Origin: Micrococcales bacterium
GTDB lineage: Bacteria > Actinomycetota > Actinomycetes > S36-B12 > CAIYMF01
Direction: 5' to 3'
NCBI GenBank assembly: GCA_024641605.1
Contig: JAHECT010000006.1
Coordinates: 1-34,884, forward strand
DNA: 34,884 nucleotides
The notes beneath the pieces were generated by a model. The model was given only the letters and a program-made list of their open reading frames with translations, did not search any database and had not been told where the DNA came from. Below, in pieces: positions 1 to 9,252 of this stretch (position 1 is its first letter; each line of letters begins with the position of its first letter). The translations under genes and the position numbers were made by a program.

Positions 1-1258
1 CGTCCGAGCCCAGGACGAGGTCGACCCCCGCCGCAGCGAGCTGCGCGAACGGGTTGAGCCTCGCGGCCCGCTCGCCGCCGAGCCGGTCGACGTACATCCC
101 CGCGCCACCTCCCCAGGCCGCATCGAACGCCGGCTGGACCGACGCGATCACCCCGAGGTCGGCCAGCACGCCCACCTGCCGGGGATCCAGCATCTCCACG
201 TGCTCGAGGCGGTGACGCCGCGCTCTGACGCGCTCGGCCCCGAGGGTGCCGGCGGCCGTCTCCAGCGCGGCGACGACGGCATCCATGGCCGCGTCGCCGA
301 TCACGTGGAACCCGGCCTGCACGCCGGCCTCCGTGCAGCGCACGACGTGGTCGGTGATGGCCTCGACGGAGTGGTAGAGCGCGCCGCTCGTCCCGGCGTC
401 GTCCGTGTACGGCTCGCGCAAGCAGGCCGTGCGTGAGCCGATCGCCCCGTCGACGTACAGGTCGCCTCCGGCACCGTGGGCACCCACACGCTCCAGCGCA
501 TCGAGCCCGCCGTCCCCCGCCAGCTGTCCCCAGTACCCGACCACCTCGGGCAGCGCCTCGGCCGACCCCGCCAGAGCGAGCAGGCCGCGCATGTCGTCCT
601 CCGAGGACGTACCGGGTCCGCCCATCTCATGAACCGCGGCGATGCCGCGCTGGGCGGCGGTGCGCAGCATCAGCCGCTGGGCCTCCGCCCGCTGGCCCGC
701 GGTGAGGGATCCCAGCGCCGCCTCCCGCACGACGTGGTGCGCGGCCCGGGTGACCCACCCCTCGGCCGACCAGCCCTCGGGCAGGACGTTGGGCCGGGTC
801 GCCGCCAGCAGGGACCCGCTCACGAGCGCCGAGTGCACGTCGACCCGCGAGAGGTAGACGAACGAGCCGTAGGTGGCGCGATCCAGCTCCGCGGCGCTGG
901 GCAGGCGCCGGTCCGGCCAGCTCGACTCGTCCCACCCGTGCCCCAGCAGCGTGCGCCCGCGCAGCACCCGGGCCCGGGCGGCCACGGCGTCGAGCAGCTC
1001 GGCCGCGGAACGGACACCGGAGAGGTCCAGACCGCCCAGCGCGAGTCCGGTGTCGGTCGCGTGCACGTGGCCGTCGACGAAGGCGGGCAGGACGAGCGCG
1101 CCGCCGAGCTCGACGCGCCTGTCGGTCGCGGGAGCCGAGCCTGGGGCGCCGAGGTGACGCACCGTCTCCCCCGCCACGACGAGGTCGACCGGGCGGAGCC
1201 GACCCTCGACCAGGCCGGTCCCCCCGACGAGCGCGACGGTAGGCCTGCGCGTGGTCAC
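1..1258 (-). CDS. YtcJ-like amidohydrolase (Amidohydro_3), partial, runs off the left edge
   Basis: Reverse-strand reading from GTG at 1258 (not in ORF track) is open to the edge: VTTRRPTVALVGGTGLVEGRLRPVDLVVAG...LPAFVDGHVHATDTGLALGG...GFHVIGDAAMDAV...RLEHVEM...SVQPAF; FVDGHVH metal-binding motif and IGD/RLEHVEM typical of YtcJ-like hydrolases. GTGA overlap with the kdd stop. Confidence 0.85.
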   Translation of the reverse strand, partial: MTTRRPTVALVGGTGLVEGRLRPVDLVVAGETVRHLGAPGSAPATDRRVELGGALVLPAFVDGHVHATDTGLALGGLDLSGVRSAAELLDAVAARARVLRGRTLLGHGWDESSWPDRRLPSAAELDRATYGSFVYLSRVDVHSALVSGSLLAATRPNVLPEGWSAEGWVTRAAHHVVREAALGSLTAGQRAEAQRLMLRTAAQRGIAAVHEMGGPGTSSEDDMRGLLALAGSAEALPEVVGYWGQLAGDGGLDALERVGAHGAGGDLYVDGAIGSRTACLREPYTDDAGTSGALYHSVEAITDHVVRCTEAGVQAGFHVIGDAAMDAVVAALETAAGTLGAERVRARRHRLEHVEMLDPRQVGVLADLGVIASVQPAFDAAWGGGAGMYVDRLGGERAARLNPFAQLAAAGVDLVLGSD

Positions 1259-2325
1259 AGGTGCCCGTCGTGCGCGAGGCGCTCGGCGAACAGGGCCGCG
1301 ACGCCGGCGTCCGTGCGCAGCAGGTCGAAGGCCAGCTCGGCGTGGCCGGGGGTGAAGCCGTTGCCGATGAGCATGGTGATGTCGGCCGCGAGACCCTCCG
1401 CGCCCAGGGCAGCCGTCGCGAACGAGGTGGCCATGGAGAAGAAGATGACGGTGCCGCCGTCCGCCGTTCCGAGGATCGCGCCGTGCTCGCAGCCGGGGAC
1501 GTCGACGCACACGACCGTCACGTCGGCCGGTGCGCCCAGGGCGTCGGCGACCGCATCCGAGAGCTGGACCGGATCCCGCGCGTCGGCCAGAGCGACCACG
1601 TCGGCGAGCCCCACGCGACGCAGCAGCTCGGCCTCGCGCTCGACCGGCACCACGCCCACGGTGCGCGCCGCGCCGGCCGCACGGGCCGCCGCCAGGGACA
1701 GCGAGCCGCTCTTGCCCGCGCCACCGATGACCGCGACGGACGGCGCGAGGCCCTCGGCCACGTAGCGCGCCACTACTCGCGCCGTCAGTGCCGGGGCGCC
1801 GCAGACGTCCATGACCGCCATCGCGAGCGGGCCGGGCAGGTCCTGGGGCACCTTCGCGACGATCGTGCGGTCGAAGAGGATCGCGTGCCCATCGCAGGGC
1901 ACCTGCTCGCTGCGGCCGTCCCATCCGCTGAGGTCGTCGCTGATGTGCAAGGGAGTCAGGGTGAGCGACACCAGCGTGGTCACCAGATCGCCCACCGACA
2001 GCTCGTGGTGGTGGCTCTCGGGGCCGAGCTCCTCGACGACCCCCACGAGCATCCCGCCCGAGCCGGTCACCGGGTTGTGCATCTTGCCGCGCGTGCGCAC
2101 GATCTCGAGCACCTCGGAGCGCACACGGTCACCGTCCCCTCCGTGCTTGTCCGAGAGCTGCCGGAAGCTGGCCGCATCCAGATTGAGCCGCTGCACCCGG
2201 ACCCGGATCTCACCGGGGTGCAGCTGCGGTGACGCATCGAGCTTCCAGGCCCCCTGCGGCAGCACGCCGGTGGGCTCGAGGACGCGGTGCAGACCCACGG
2301 GGCTGACGGGATGGAGCGTGCTCAC
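1255..2325 (-). CDS. kdd: L-erythro-3,5-diaminohexanoate dehydrogenase-like protein
   Basis: 356-aa ORF (MSTLHPVSPVGLHRVLEPTGVLPQGAWKLD...VIGGAGKSGSLSLAAARAAGA...); Kdd-like N-terminus plus Rossmann fold; divergent from kamA; GTG start with upstream GGAAGGA. Confidence 0.8.
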   Translation of the reverse strand: MSTLHPVSPVGLHRVLEPTGVLPQGAWKLDASPQLHPGEIRVRVQRLNLDAASFRQLSDKHGGDGDRVRSEVLEIVRTRGKMHNPVTGSGGMLVGVVEELGPESHHHELSVGDLVTTLVSLTLTPLHISDDLSGWDGRSEQVPCDGHAILFDRTIVAKVPQDLPGPLAMAVMDVCGAPALTARVVARYVAEGLAPSVAVIGGAGKSGSLSLAAARAAGAARTVGVVPVEREAELLRRVGLADVVALADARDPVQLSDAVADALGAPADVTVVCVDVPGCEHGAILGTADGGTVIFFSMATSFATAALGAEGLAADITMLIGNGFTPGHAELAFDLLRTDAGVAALFAERLAHDGHL

Positions 2326-2506
2326 GAGGGTGATCCTTCCGTGTTCCGGGCGGACCCGCCCGCGTCTCCTCGCCTCTGGTCGTGACCGCCATCCTTGCGG
2401 TCGCAGCGAGACGTACCGGGAAATCCTGCGGTCTGATGCTACTGGACGGGCAGTTCATCCCGTACCCTTGTCGGACTGCAGTCGCTCGCCGCACCCGGAG
2501 GACACC

Positions 2507-3949
2507 GTGACCGAGACCCTCGACGAGGCCGTCCAGGCCGCCGACGGCCGCGCGCTGCCGCAGCCGTACTCCTACCGCCAGACGCCGCTGGTGGAGCCGG
2601 ACTGGCGTCGCTTCCCCGGCTGGGCGGACGTGACCGACGAGGAGTGGCGTTCGGCCCAGTGGCAGCGCAGCCACTGCGTCAAGAACGTCGCGCAGCTCCG
2701 CGGGGTCCTCGGCGACCTCGTCGACGAGCGCTTCTACGCCGACCTCGAGGCCGACATCGCCCAGGCGGCGACCATGTCGATGCTCCTGCCGCCGCAGATG
2801 CTCAACACGATGGCCCCGTCCGTCCCGGCCGAGGGAGCGGGCTCGCTCACCGAGGCCTTCTACGCCGACGCCGTCCGCCTCTACATGCTCCCCGTGCTCT
2901 CCGACCGGCGGGTGCAGTGGACCTCCCACCCGCATGCGACCCGCGACTCGCTCCACGAGCACGAGATGTGGGCGGTGGAGGGGCTGACCCACCGCTACCC
3001 GACCAAGGTCCTCGCCGAGCTCCTCCCCACCTGCCCGCAGTACTGCGGCCACTGCACGCGCATGGACCTGGTGGGCAACTCGACGCCGCAGGTCGACAAG
3101 CTGAAGTTCGTGGCCAAGCCGGACGCCCGGCTCACCGAGATGCTCGACTACCTGCGCCGCTCCCCCGGCGTGCGCGACGTCGTCGTGTCGGGCGGTGACG
3201 TGGCCAACCTGCCCTGGCCTCGCCTCGAGTCGTTCGTCGCCGCGCTCCTGGAGATCGACAACATCAAGGACATCCGGCTGGCCTCCAAAGCGCTCATGGG
3301 CCTGCCGCAGCACTGGCTGCAGGACGAGGTCCGCGAGGGCATGGCCCGGCTCGCCGGAGTCGCCCGCGAGCGCGGCGTCGGCCTGGCCATCCACACCCAC
3401 GTCAACGCGGCCCAGTCCGTCACGCCGCTGGTCGCCGAGGCCGCCCGGGCGATGTTCGAGGCCGGCGTGCGCGACGTCCGCAACCAGGGCGTCCTCATGC
3501 GCGGCATCAACGACTCGGTGGAGAAGCTGCTCGACCTGTCGTTCGCGCTCCTCGACGGAGCCGGGATCATGCCCTACTACTTCTACATGTGCGACATGAT
3601 CCCGGGCGCCGAGCACTGGCGGCTCTCGGTCTGGGAGGCGCAGGCGCTCCAGCACGGGATCATGGGCTATCTGCCGGGCTTCGCCACGCCTCGGATCGTC
3701 TGCGACGTCCCCTACGTCGGAAAGCGCTGGGTCCACCAGGTGCACGAATACGACCGCGAGCGCGGCATCTCCTACTGGACCAAGAACTACCGCACCGGCA
3801 TCGAGACCGCCGACAGCGAGGCCCTCAGCCGCACCTACGAGTACTACGACCCGATCTACACCCTGCCCGCCGCGGGTCAGGACTGGTGGACGCGGCACGC
3901 GGCCGACGCCGCGGTCCACGCGGACCCCAGCCGCGGCGTGCACTCCTGA
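2507..3949 (+). CDS. kamA: KamA-family radical SAM aminomutase (probable lysine 2,3-aminomutase)
   Basis: GTG at 2507 preceded by GGAGG; CPQYCGHC radical-SAM CX3CX2C motif; RGIND and YMCD aspartates corresponding to lysine-binding positions known from clostridial LAM; divergent from kdd. The ORF-track start at 1811 is too far upstream. Confidence 0.85.
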   Translation: MTETLDEAVQAADGRALPQPYSYRQTPLVEPDWRRFPGWADVTDEEWRSAQWQRSHCVKNVAQLRGVLGDLVDERFYADLEADIAQAATMSMLLPPQMLNTMAPSVPAEGAGSLTEAFYADAVRLYMLPVLSDRRVQWTSHPHATRDSLHEHEMWAVEGLTHRYPTKVLAELLPTCPQYCGHCTRMDLVGNSTPQVDKLKFVAKPDARLTEMLDYLRRSPGVRDVVVSGGDVANLPWPRLESFVAALLEIDNIKDIRLASKALMGLPQHWLQDEVREGMARLAGVARERGVGLAIHTHVNAAQSVTPLVAEAARAMFEAGVRDVRNQGVLMRGINDSVEKLLDLSFALLDGAGIMPYYFYMCDMIPGAEHWRLSVWEAQALQHGIMGYLPGFATPRIVCDVPYVGKRWVHQVHEYDRERGISYWTKNYRTGIETADSEALSRTYEYYDPIYTLPAAGQDWWTRHAADAAVHADPSRGVHS

Positions 3950-3960
3950 CCCAGCGGGCC

Positions 3961-3978
3961 GGCCGCTCTCAGGCGGCC
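3961..3978. terminator. Possible hairpin between convergent kamA and desaturase
   Basis: GGCCGC-TCTCAG-GCGGCC, 6-bp perfect stem spanning the desaturase stop region. Confidence 0.35.
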
Positions 3979-5141
3979 ATGGAGGATTCCACGGTGGCGA
4001 CGCGGCCACGCCCGGGCAGCGTCGTGACCTTGGCGAGGGTGCGGGCGCCGCGGTCGAGGAGCTCGTTGGGAAGGGCGAGCCGCACGACCTTGCCCCAGGC
4101 GCTCGCGACCTGACGCGGCAGCGATCCGCTCACGTGCGGGAGCCCGTAGCGCTGCATGATCTCCGCGACCTTGGGGGCGATCTCCTGGTAGCGGTTGCTC
4201 GGCAGGTCGGGGAACAGGTGGTGCTCGACCTGGAACGACAGGTTGCCGGTCATGATGTGCATCAGCCGGCCACCCTCGATGTTGGCTGAGCCGAGCATCT
4301 GGCGCAGGTACCACTCCCCGCGGGTCTCACCCTCGATGGAGGACTTCGTGAAGGTCTCCACCCCTTCGGGGAAGTGCCCGCACATGATCACCGAGTGGGT
4401 CCACACGTTGCGCACCAGGTTCGCCACCACGTTCGCCGTCAGGGTCGTCGCCGCGGAGGGGCCCGACAGCAGCGGGTGCACGACGTAGTCGCGCGTCGCC
4501 TGGCGGCCGATCTTCGCCAGGACCACCCGCGCCTCGGCCCAGAACTGGTCGGAGTCCTTGCGGCCCGCGAGGTACTTGCCCACCTCGACGTCGTATGCGG
4601 CGATGCCGTACTGGAAGAAGCACATGTTGATCGCGTTCCACAGCGGCTGACCGAGGTACCCGGGCTTCCAGCGCTGGTCCTCGTCGACGCGCATGATGCC
4701 GTAGCCGAGGTCGTTGTCGCGACCGAGCACGTTCGTGTACGTGTGGTGCAGCTCGTTGTGGGAGTGCTTCCACATGGCGGACGGAGACGCGTTGTCCCAC
4801 TCCCACGTCGTCGAGTGGATCTGGGGGTCGCGCATCCAGTCCCACTGACCGTGCATGACGTTGTGGCCGATCTCCATGTTCTCCAGGATCTTGGCCACCG
4901 ACAGGCTCGCGGTGCCCAGCAGCCAGGCCGGCGGGAACAGTGAGAACAGAAGGGTCGCCCGGCCGGCGAGCTCGAGGCCGCGTTGCACGTCGATCACCCG
5001 GCGGATGTACGCCGCGTCGCGCTCACCTCTGCTGGCGAGAACCTGCTCGCGGATGGCGTCGAGCTCGGCGCCGAGGTTCTCGATGTCCTCGGCGCTGAGG
5101 TGCGCCACGGGATTCGTGGCCTTGTTCTGGATGGTGGTCAT
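3969..5141 (-). CDS. Membrane fatty acid desaturase (acyl-CoA/acyl-lipid type)
   Basis: Three histidine boxes HNVMH, HSHNELHH, QVEHH; start MTTIQNK at 5141 preceded by AGAAGGAG. Confidence 0.9.
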   Translation of the reverse strand: MTTIQNKATNPVAHLSAEDIENLGAELDAIREQVLASRGERDAAYIRRVIDVQRGLELAGRATLLFSLFPPAWLLGTASLSVAKILENMEIGHNVMHGQWDWMRDPQIHSTTWEWDNASPSAMWKHSHNELHHTYTNVLGRDNDLGYGIMRVDEDQRWKPGYLGQPLWNAINMCFFQYGIAAYDVEVGKYLAGRKDSDQFWAEARVVLAKIGRQATRDYVVHPLLSGPSAATTLTANVVANLVRNVWTHSVIMCGHFPEGVETFTKSSIEGETRGEWYLRQMLGSANIEGGRLMHIMTGNLSFQVEHHLFPDLPSNRYQEIAPKVAEIMQRYGLPHVSGSLPRQVASAWGKVVRLALPNELLDRGARTLAKVTTLPGRGRVATVESSMAA

Positions 5142-5154
5142 GGAGGAGCTCCTT

Positions 5155-6240
5155 CTAAAGATCGAGGTCACAGGCGCCGGCCGCAGCCGTCACGCAGGTC
5201 TGGACGAGGACGCCGTCACCCGGCAGCGCCGAGGTGAGCGTCCCGTCCCGCAGGTCGCGCACGGAGCCCTCGCGCAGCGGGACGACGCAGCCGAAGCAGA
5301 TGCCCATGCGGCATCCGGACGGCATGAGGACGCCGGCCTCCTCGCCGGCGTCGAGCAACGAGCGGGACCCGTCAGACACCGTCGTGGTGCCGGTGCGGGT
5401 GAATGTGATCGTGCCGCCGGTCCCGGTGGCCCGGACAGCGGGCTGGAAGCGCTCGACGTGCAGCCGCGCCTCGAGGCCGCGCTCGGTGAACAGCGCCTCG
5501 AGCGAGTCGAGCAACCCCGCGGGGCCGCAGGCCCAGGTCTCGCGCTCATCGAGGTCGGGCACGAGCGACTCGAGCTCGTCGGCATCGACTCGGCCCTGGG
5601 TCGAGGTGTGGCGTTCGACGAGCCTGATCCGCCGAAGGCCGTCGAGCATGCGCAGCTCGCCGCCGAACACCACGTCTGACGGTGTGCGTGCCGAGTGGAC
5701 GACGACGACGTCCGACAGCTCGTCGAGCCTGTCGCGCAGGATCCCCATCACCGGGGTGATGCCGCTGCCGGCGGTCACGAAGAGCGTCTTGGCCGGAGCG
5801 GGTCGCGGCAGCACGAAGTCCCCGGCCGCCTGCTCGAGGTGGACGAGGTCGCCGACCCGAGCCCGGCGCACGAGGTGCTCGCTGACCGTCCCACCCGGTA
5901 CGACGGTGACGGTGATCGCGATGGCTCCGTCAGCCCGGTCGGGTGACCAGGTGAGCGAGTAGGCGCGCCAGTGACGCACCCCGTCCACGTCCACCGCCAC
6001 GCGGACGAACTGGCCCGGGACGTGACCGGCCCAGCCGCGACCCGGGCGGATCACCACGGTGGCCGAGTCACGTGTCTCGGGAAGCACAGCGCTGATGCGG
6101 CCCCGGAGGGCAAGGGTCGACCCCAGCGGGTCGAGGCGGTCGAGGTAGTGCTCGGGCAGCAACGGCGTCGTCACCAGTGCGGCGAGGTCGCGCGCCCGCT
6201 CCATCAGAAGAGACCGGGGGCGTTCGGTTCGCGTGTCCAT
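5155..6240 (-). CDS. Ferredoxin reductase with FAD/NAD domains and C-terminal 2Fe-2S ferredoxin domain
   Basis: GHVPGQFVRV, RAYSLTWSP, FVTAGSGITPVMGILR, WACGPAGLLDSLEALF, CRMGICFGC...C. Start set at MDTRTERPR (6240); the ORF-track N-terminal extension is antisense to the PucR gene. Confidence 0.9.
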   Translation of the reverse strand: MDTRTERPRSLLMERARDLAALVTTPLLPEHYLDRLDPLGSTLALRGRISAVLPETRDSATVVIRPGRGWAGHVPGQFVRVAVDVDGVRHWRAYSLTWSPDRADGAIAITVTVVPGGTVSEHLVRRARVGDLVHLEQAAGDFVLPRPAPAKTLFVTAGSGITPVMGILRDRLDELSDVVVVHSARTPSDVVFGGELRMLDGLRRIRLVERHTSTQGRVDADELESLVPDLDERETWACGPAGLLDSLEALFTERGLEARLHVERFQPAVRATGTGGTITFTRTGTTTVSDGSRSLLDAGEEAGVLMPSGCRMGICFGCVVPLREGSVRDLRDGTLTSALPGDGVLVQTCVTAAAGACDLDL

Positions 6241-6327
6241 GCGACCAGCATGGTTGAGGTGATGGGTTAAGGTCTTGTCCGTACGACGTGACATTTCGCA
6301 GCTTGTTTGTTCTCTGGAGATAGTTCT

Positions 6328-7524
6328 GTGCCGACCGTACGCCCGACCGAGACCGAGCTCTCGCTCGACCCTGCGGTCGCGGCCGCCCTGCGGGCCCGGC
6401 TCGCGGACATCGCGGCCGAGACCGTGGCTGCCGTGATCCTGGAGGTGCCCAGCTACGCCGGAGCACTGGTCGGGGACCTGCGAGCGAACATCACCGGGGC
6501 CGTCGAGATCGCCCTCGGTGGATTCCTGCGGCTCGCGACCCGGTCCGCCGGCACCGATCCCGGCACGCCGCTCACCCCTGCCCTCGAGGCGGCCTACGCG
6601 CTGGGTCGAGGCGAGGCGCGCAGCGGTCGCAGCATGGACGCCCTGCTCGCGGCGTACCGCGTGGGTGCCCGCGTCGCCTGGCGCGAGATGTCCGCGGTCG
6701 CCGCCGAAGGGGGCGCACCCGCACGCACCGTCGCCCAGTTCGCCGAGCTCGTCTTCGCCTACATCGACGAGCTCTCCGCGGCAAGCGTGTCCGGCCACAG
6801 CGACGAGCTCACGACGACCGGCCGCGTGCGCGAGCGCTACCTCGAGCGACTGGCCGCACACCTCCTCGCCGGGGCGTCCGACGAGGTCGTCGGCGGCGCA
6901 GCGGCGCGGGCGGACTGGACGCCGCCCTCGACGCTGACGGCGGTGCTGCTGCCGGCGGCGCAGGTGCACGGGCTGCTCACGCCGCTGCCCGAGGGGACCG
7001 TGCTCGCCCGGTCCGATCTCCCCGGAGTGGTGGAGAGCGACGACCTCGTGCTCCTGCTCGTCCCCGACTCCGCCGGTCCCCGTCGACCGTTCCTGCTCCG
7101 CGCTCTCGCGGGCCGCGACGCCGTCGTGGGGCCTGCGCGGCCCTGGACGCTCGTGAAGGCGTCCTACGACCGCGCCCTGCGCGCACGGTCCTTGCTGCTG
7201 GGCGAGGGGGTGATCGACACCGAGGTCCACCTCGCCGCCCTCGTCGTCTCAGCGGACCGGGAGGCGCTCGCGGACCTGCGCACGCGCGTGCTCGCGCCGC
7301 TGGCGCAGCTGCGTCCCACGACGGCCCAGCGGCTCGAGGAGACCCTGCGGGCGTGGCTGCTGCACCAAGGTCGCCGCGATGCGGTGGCCGAGGAGCTCGT
7401 CGTGCATCCGCAGACGGTGCGCTACCGCATGGGTCAGATCCGGGAGCTCTACGGGGAGTCGCTCGACGACCCGGTCGTCGTCCGCGACCTCGTGCTCGCG
7501 CTCGCCGTCCGGCCCGCCGTCTAG
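6328..7524 (+). CDS. PucR/CdaR-family transcriptional regulator
   Basis: C-terminal HTH LLHQGRRDAVAEELVVHPQTVRYRMGQIRELYG; GTG at 6328 preceded by GGAGA (track start TTG 6307 also possible). Confidence 0.85.
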   Translation: MPTVRPTETELSLDPAVAAALRARLADIAAETVAAVILEVPSYAGALVGDLRANITGAVEIALGGFLRLATRSAGTDPGTPLTPALEAAYALGRGEARSGRSMDALLAAYRVGARVAWREMSAVAAEGGAPARTVAQFAELVFAYIDELSAASVSGHSDELTTTGRVRERYLERLAAHLLAGASDEVVGGAAARADWTPPSTLTAVLLPAAQVHGLLTPLPEGTVLARSDLPGVVESDDLVLLLVPDSAGPRRPFLLRALAGRDAVVGPARPWTLVKASYDRALRARSLLLGEGVIDTEVHLAALVVSADREALADLRTRVLAPLAQLRPTTAQRLEETLRAWLLHQGRRDAVAEELVVHPQTVRYRMGQIRELYGESLDDPVVVRDLVLALAVRPAV

Positions 7525-7532
7525 GCCCCGCC

Positions 7533-7558
7533 GTCCTCGCTCGTCCGGTTGCGAGGGC
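7533..7558. terminator. Hairpin between convergent PucR and Lrp/AsnC genes
   Basis: GTCCTCGC-TCGTCCGGTT-GCGAGGGC, 8-bp stem including one G-U pair, in the convergent intergenic gap. Confidence 0.45.
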
Positions 7559-7564
7559 TGGCGC

Positions 7565-8005
7565 TCAGAGGCTGGGCGGGCGGTTCTCGTACGGCGTCGA
7601 GAGCACGACGCTCGTGCGGGTGCTCACGTTGGCCTTGGCCCGGATCGTCGCGAGGAGCGTCTCGAGGTCGGTGGGACCGCCCACTCGCACCTTGAGGACG
7701 TAGGACTCCTCCCCCGCCACCGAGTGGCAGGCCTCGATCTCGGGGACGTCGGCCAGGAGCTCCGGAGCGTCGTCGGGCGCGGCGGGGTCGATCGGCTTGA
7801 TCGAGATCAGCGCGGTCAGCGGGAGCCCGACGGCGTCGTGGTCGATGACGGCGGTGTACCCCTTGATGACACCGCGCTGCTCGAGCCTGCGGACCCGCTG
7901 GTGCACAGCCGAGGTGGACAGCCCGGTCGCCTTGCCCAGGTCGGTGTAGGACATGCGGCCGTCCGACGACAGCAGCCGGACGATGGCCCGGTCGATCTCC
8001 TCCAC
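7565..8005 (-). CDS. Lrp/AsnC-family transcriptional regulator
   Basis: EIDRAIVRLLSSDGRMSYTDLGKATGLSTSAVHQRVRRLEQRGVIKGYTAVID; GTG at 8005 preceded by GGAAGGGG. Confidence 0.88.
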   Translation of the reverse strand: MEEIDRAIVRLLSSDGRMSYTDLGKATGLSTSAVHQRVRRLEQRGVIKGYTAVIDHDAVGLPLTALISIKPIDPAAPDDAPELLADVPEIEACHSVAGEESYVLKVRVGGPTDLETLLATIRAKANVSTRTSVVLSTPYENRPPSL

Positions 8006-8094
8006 GACATCCCCTTCCGGAATCCCGCTCCCCGTGGGGTAGGACCAGCCTACGGACCGCGCTCCCGGCTGCCACGCCGGGACCGCGTCCAGCG

Positions 8095-9252
8095 TCACGA
8101 CGTGAGCGCCCGGCCGATCACCATGCGCTGGACCTGGTTGGTCCCCTCGACGATCTGCAGCACCTTGGCCTCGCGCATGAAGCGCTCGACCGGGAAGTCC
8201 TCGACGTAGCCGTAGCCGCCGAGCACCTGCACGGCGTCAGTCGTCACCTGCATGGCGACATCGGTGGCGAACAGCTTGGCCTTGGCCGCGTCCACACCGA
8301 AGGCCATCCCACGGTCCCTGCGCCGCGCCGCGGCGAGGTAGAGCGTGCGCGCGGCGTCGACCCGGGTGGCCATGTCGGCGAGGAGGAACTGCATCCCCTG
8401 GAACTCGCCGATGGCCCGACCGAACTGCCGTCGCTCCTTGGCGTAGGCGGTCGCGGTGTCCAGCGCCGCCTGAGCGAGACCGACGGCGCAGGCGGCGATG
8501 CCCAGCCGTCCGGCGTCGAGGGCCGCCAGCGCGATCCTGAAGCCCTGCCCCTCCTCGCCGATGAGCCGGTCGGCGGGGACCCGCACGTCCTCGAGGACGA
8601 CCTGGGCCGTGCGGGACGCCTTCGCGCCCATCTTGCGCTCGGGCGGCGCCGAGGATAGCCCGGGTGCGTCGCCGTCGACCAGCAGGCAGGAGATGCCGCG
8701 CGGGCCGTCGTCGGAGGTGCGCACCATGACGTCGTAGAAGTCCGCGACCCCGCCGTGCGTGATCCAGGCCTTGGTGCCGGTGATGCGGTAGCCCTCCCCG
8801 TCCGGCTGCGCGCGCGTCGTCAGAGCAGCGGCATCCGAGCCCGACTGCGGCTCGGAGAGGCAGTAGGCACCGATCACGTCCCCGCTGAGCATCCACGGGA
8901 GCCAGCGGTCCTTCTGCTCGTCGGTGCCGTAGTTGGCGACCGGGAAGCAGGCGAGCGCGTGCACCGACACCGAGATCCCCACGGACAGCCACGCCCCGGC
9001 GAGCTCCTCGAGAGCCTGCAGGTAGACCTCGAAGGGCTGCTCTCCGCCGCCGTAGCGCTCGGGGTAGGGCAACGAGAGCAGACCCGCCTGGCCGAGGGTC
9101 GCGAGGACGTCGCGGAAGAACACCCCGTCCCGTTCGGCGTCGGCAGCACGCGGGGCGAGCTCGGCGTCGGCGATCTCACGCACGAGGTGCAGGAGGTCCG
9201 AGGCCTCCTCGGTGGGCAGCAGCCGGTCCGCCGGCGACAGTGACAGCGCCAT
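8095..9252 (-). CDS. Acyl-CoA dehydrogenase
   Basis: GAYCLSEPQSGSDAAAL, ITGTKAWITHGG, YAKERRQFGRAIGEFQGMQFLLADM, VQVLGGYGYVEDFPVERFMREAKVLQIVEGTNQVQRMVIGR. Confidence 0.95.
   Translation of the reverse strand: MALSLSPADRLLPTEEASDLLHLVREIADAELAPRAADAERDGVFFRDVLATLGQAGLLSLPYPERYGGGEQPFEVYLQALEELAGAWLSVGISVSVHALACFPVANYGTDEQKDRWLPWMLSGDVIGAYCLSEPQSGSDAAALTTRAQPDGEGYRITGTKAWITHGGVADFYDVMVRTSDDGPRGISCLLVDGDAPGLSSAPPERKMGAKASRTAQVVLEDVRVPADRLIGEEGQGFRIALAALDAGRLGIAACAVGLAQAALDTATAYAKERRQFGRAIGEFQGMQFLLADMATRVDAARTLYLAAARRRDRGMAFGVDAAKAKLFATDVAMQVTTDAVQVLGGYGYVEDFPVERFMREAKVLQIVEGTNQVQRMVIGRALTS

Noticed and set aside
2210-4009. 599-aa minus-strand ORF
   Set aside because: Antisense to kamA, which has the radical-SAM motif and an RBS.
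6276-6300. Possible PafBC-type promoter (TTGTC-like sequence)
   Set aside because: TTGTCCGTAC resembles the mycobacterial TTGTCRGTG element only partly and lacks a TANNNT at the proper distance.
6241-7230. N-terminal extension of the ferredoxin-reductase ORF
   Set aside because: Antisense to the PucR-family gene; the FNR domain begins after MDTRTERPR.
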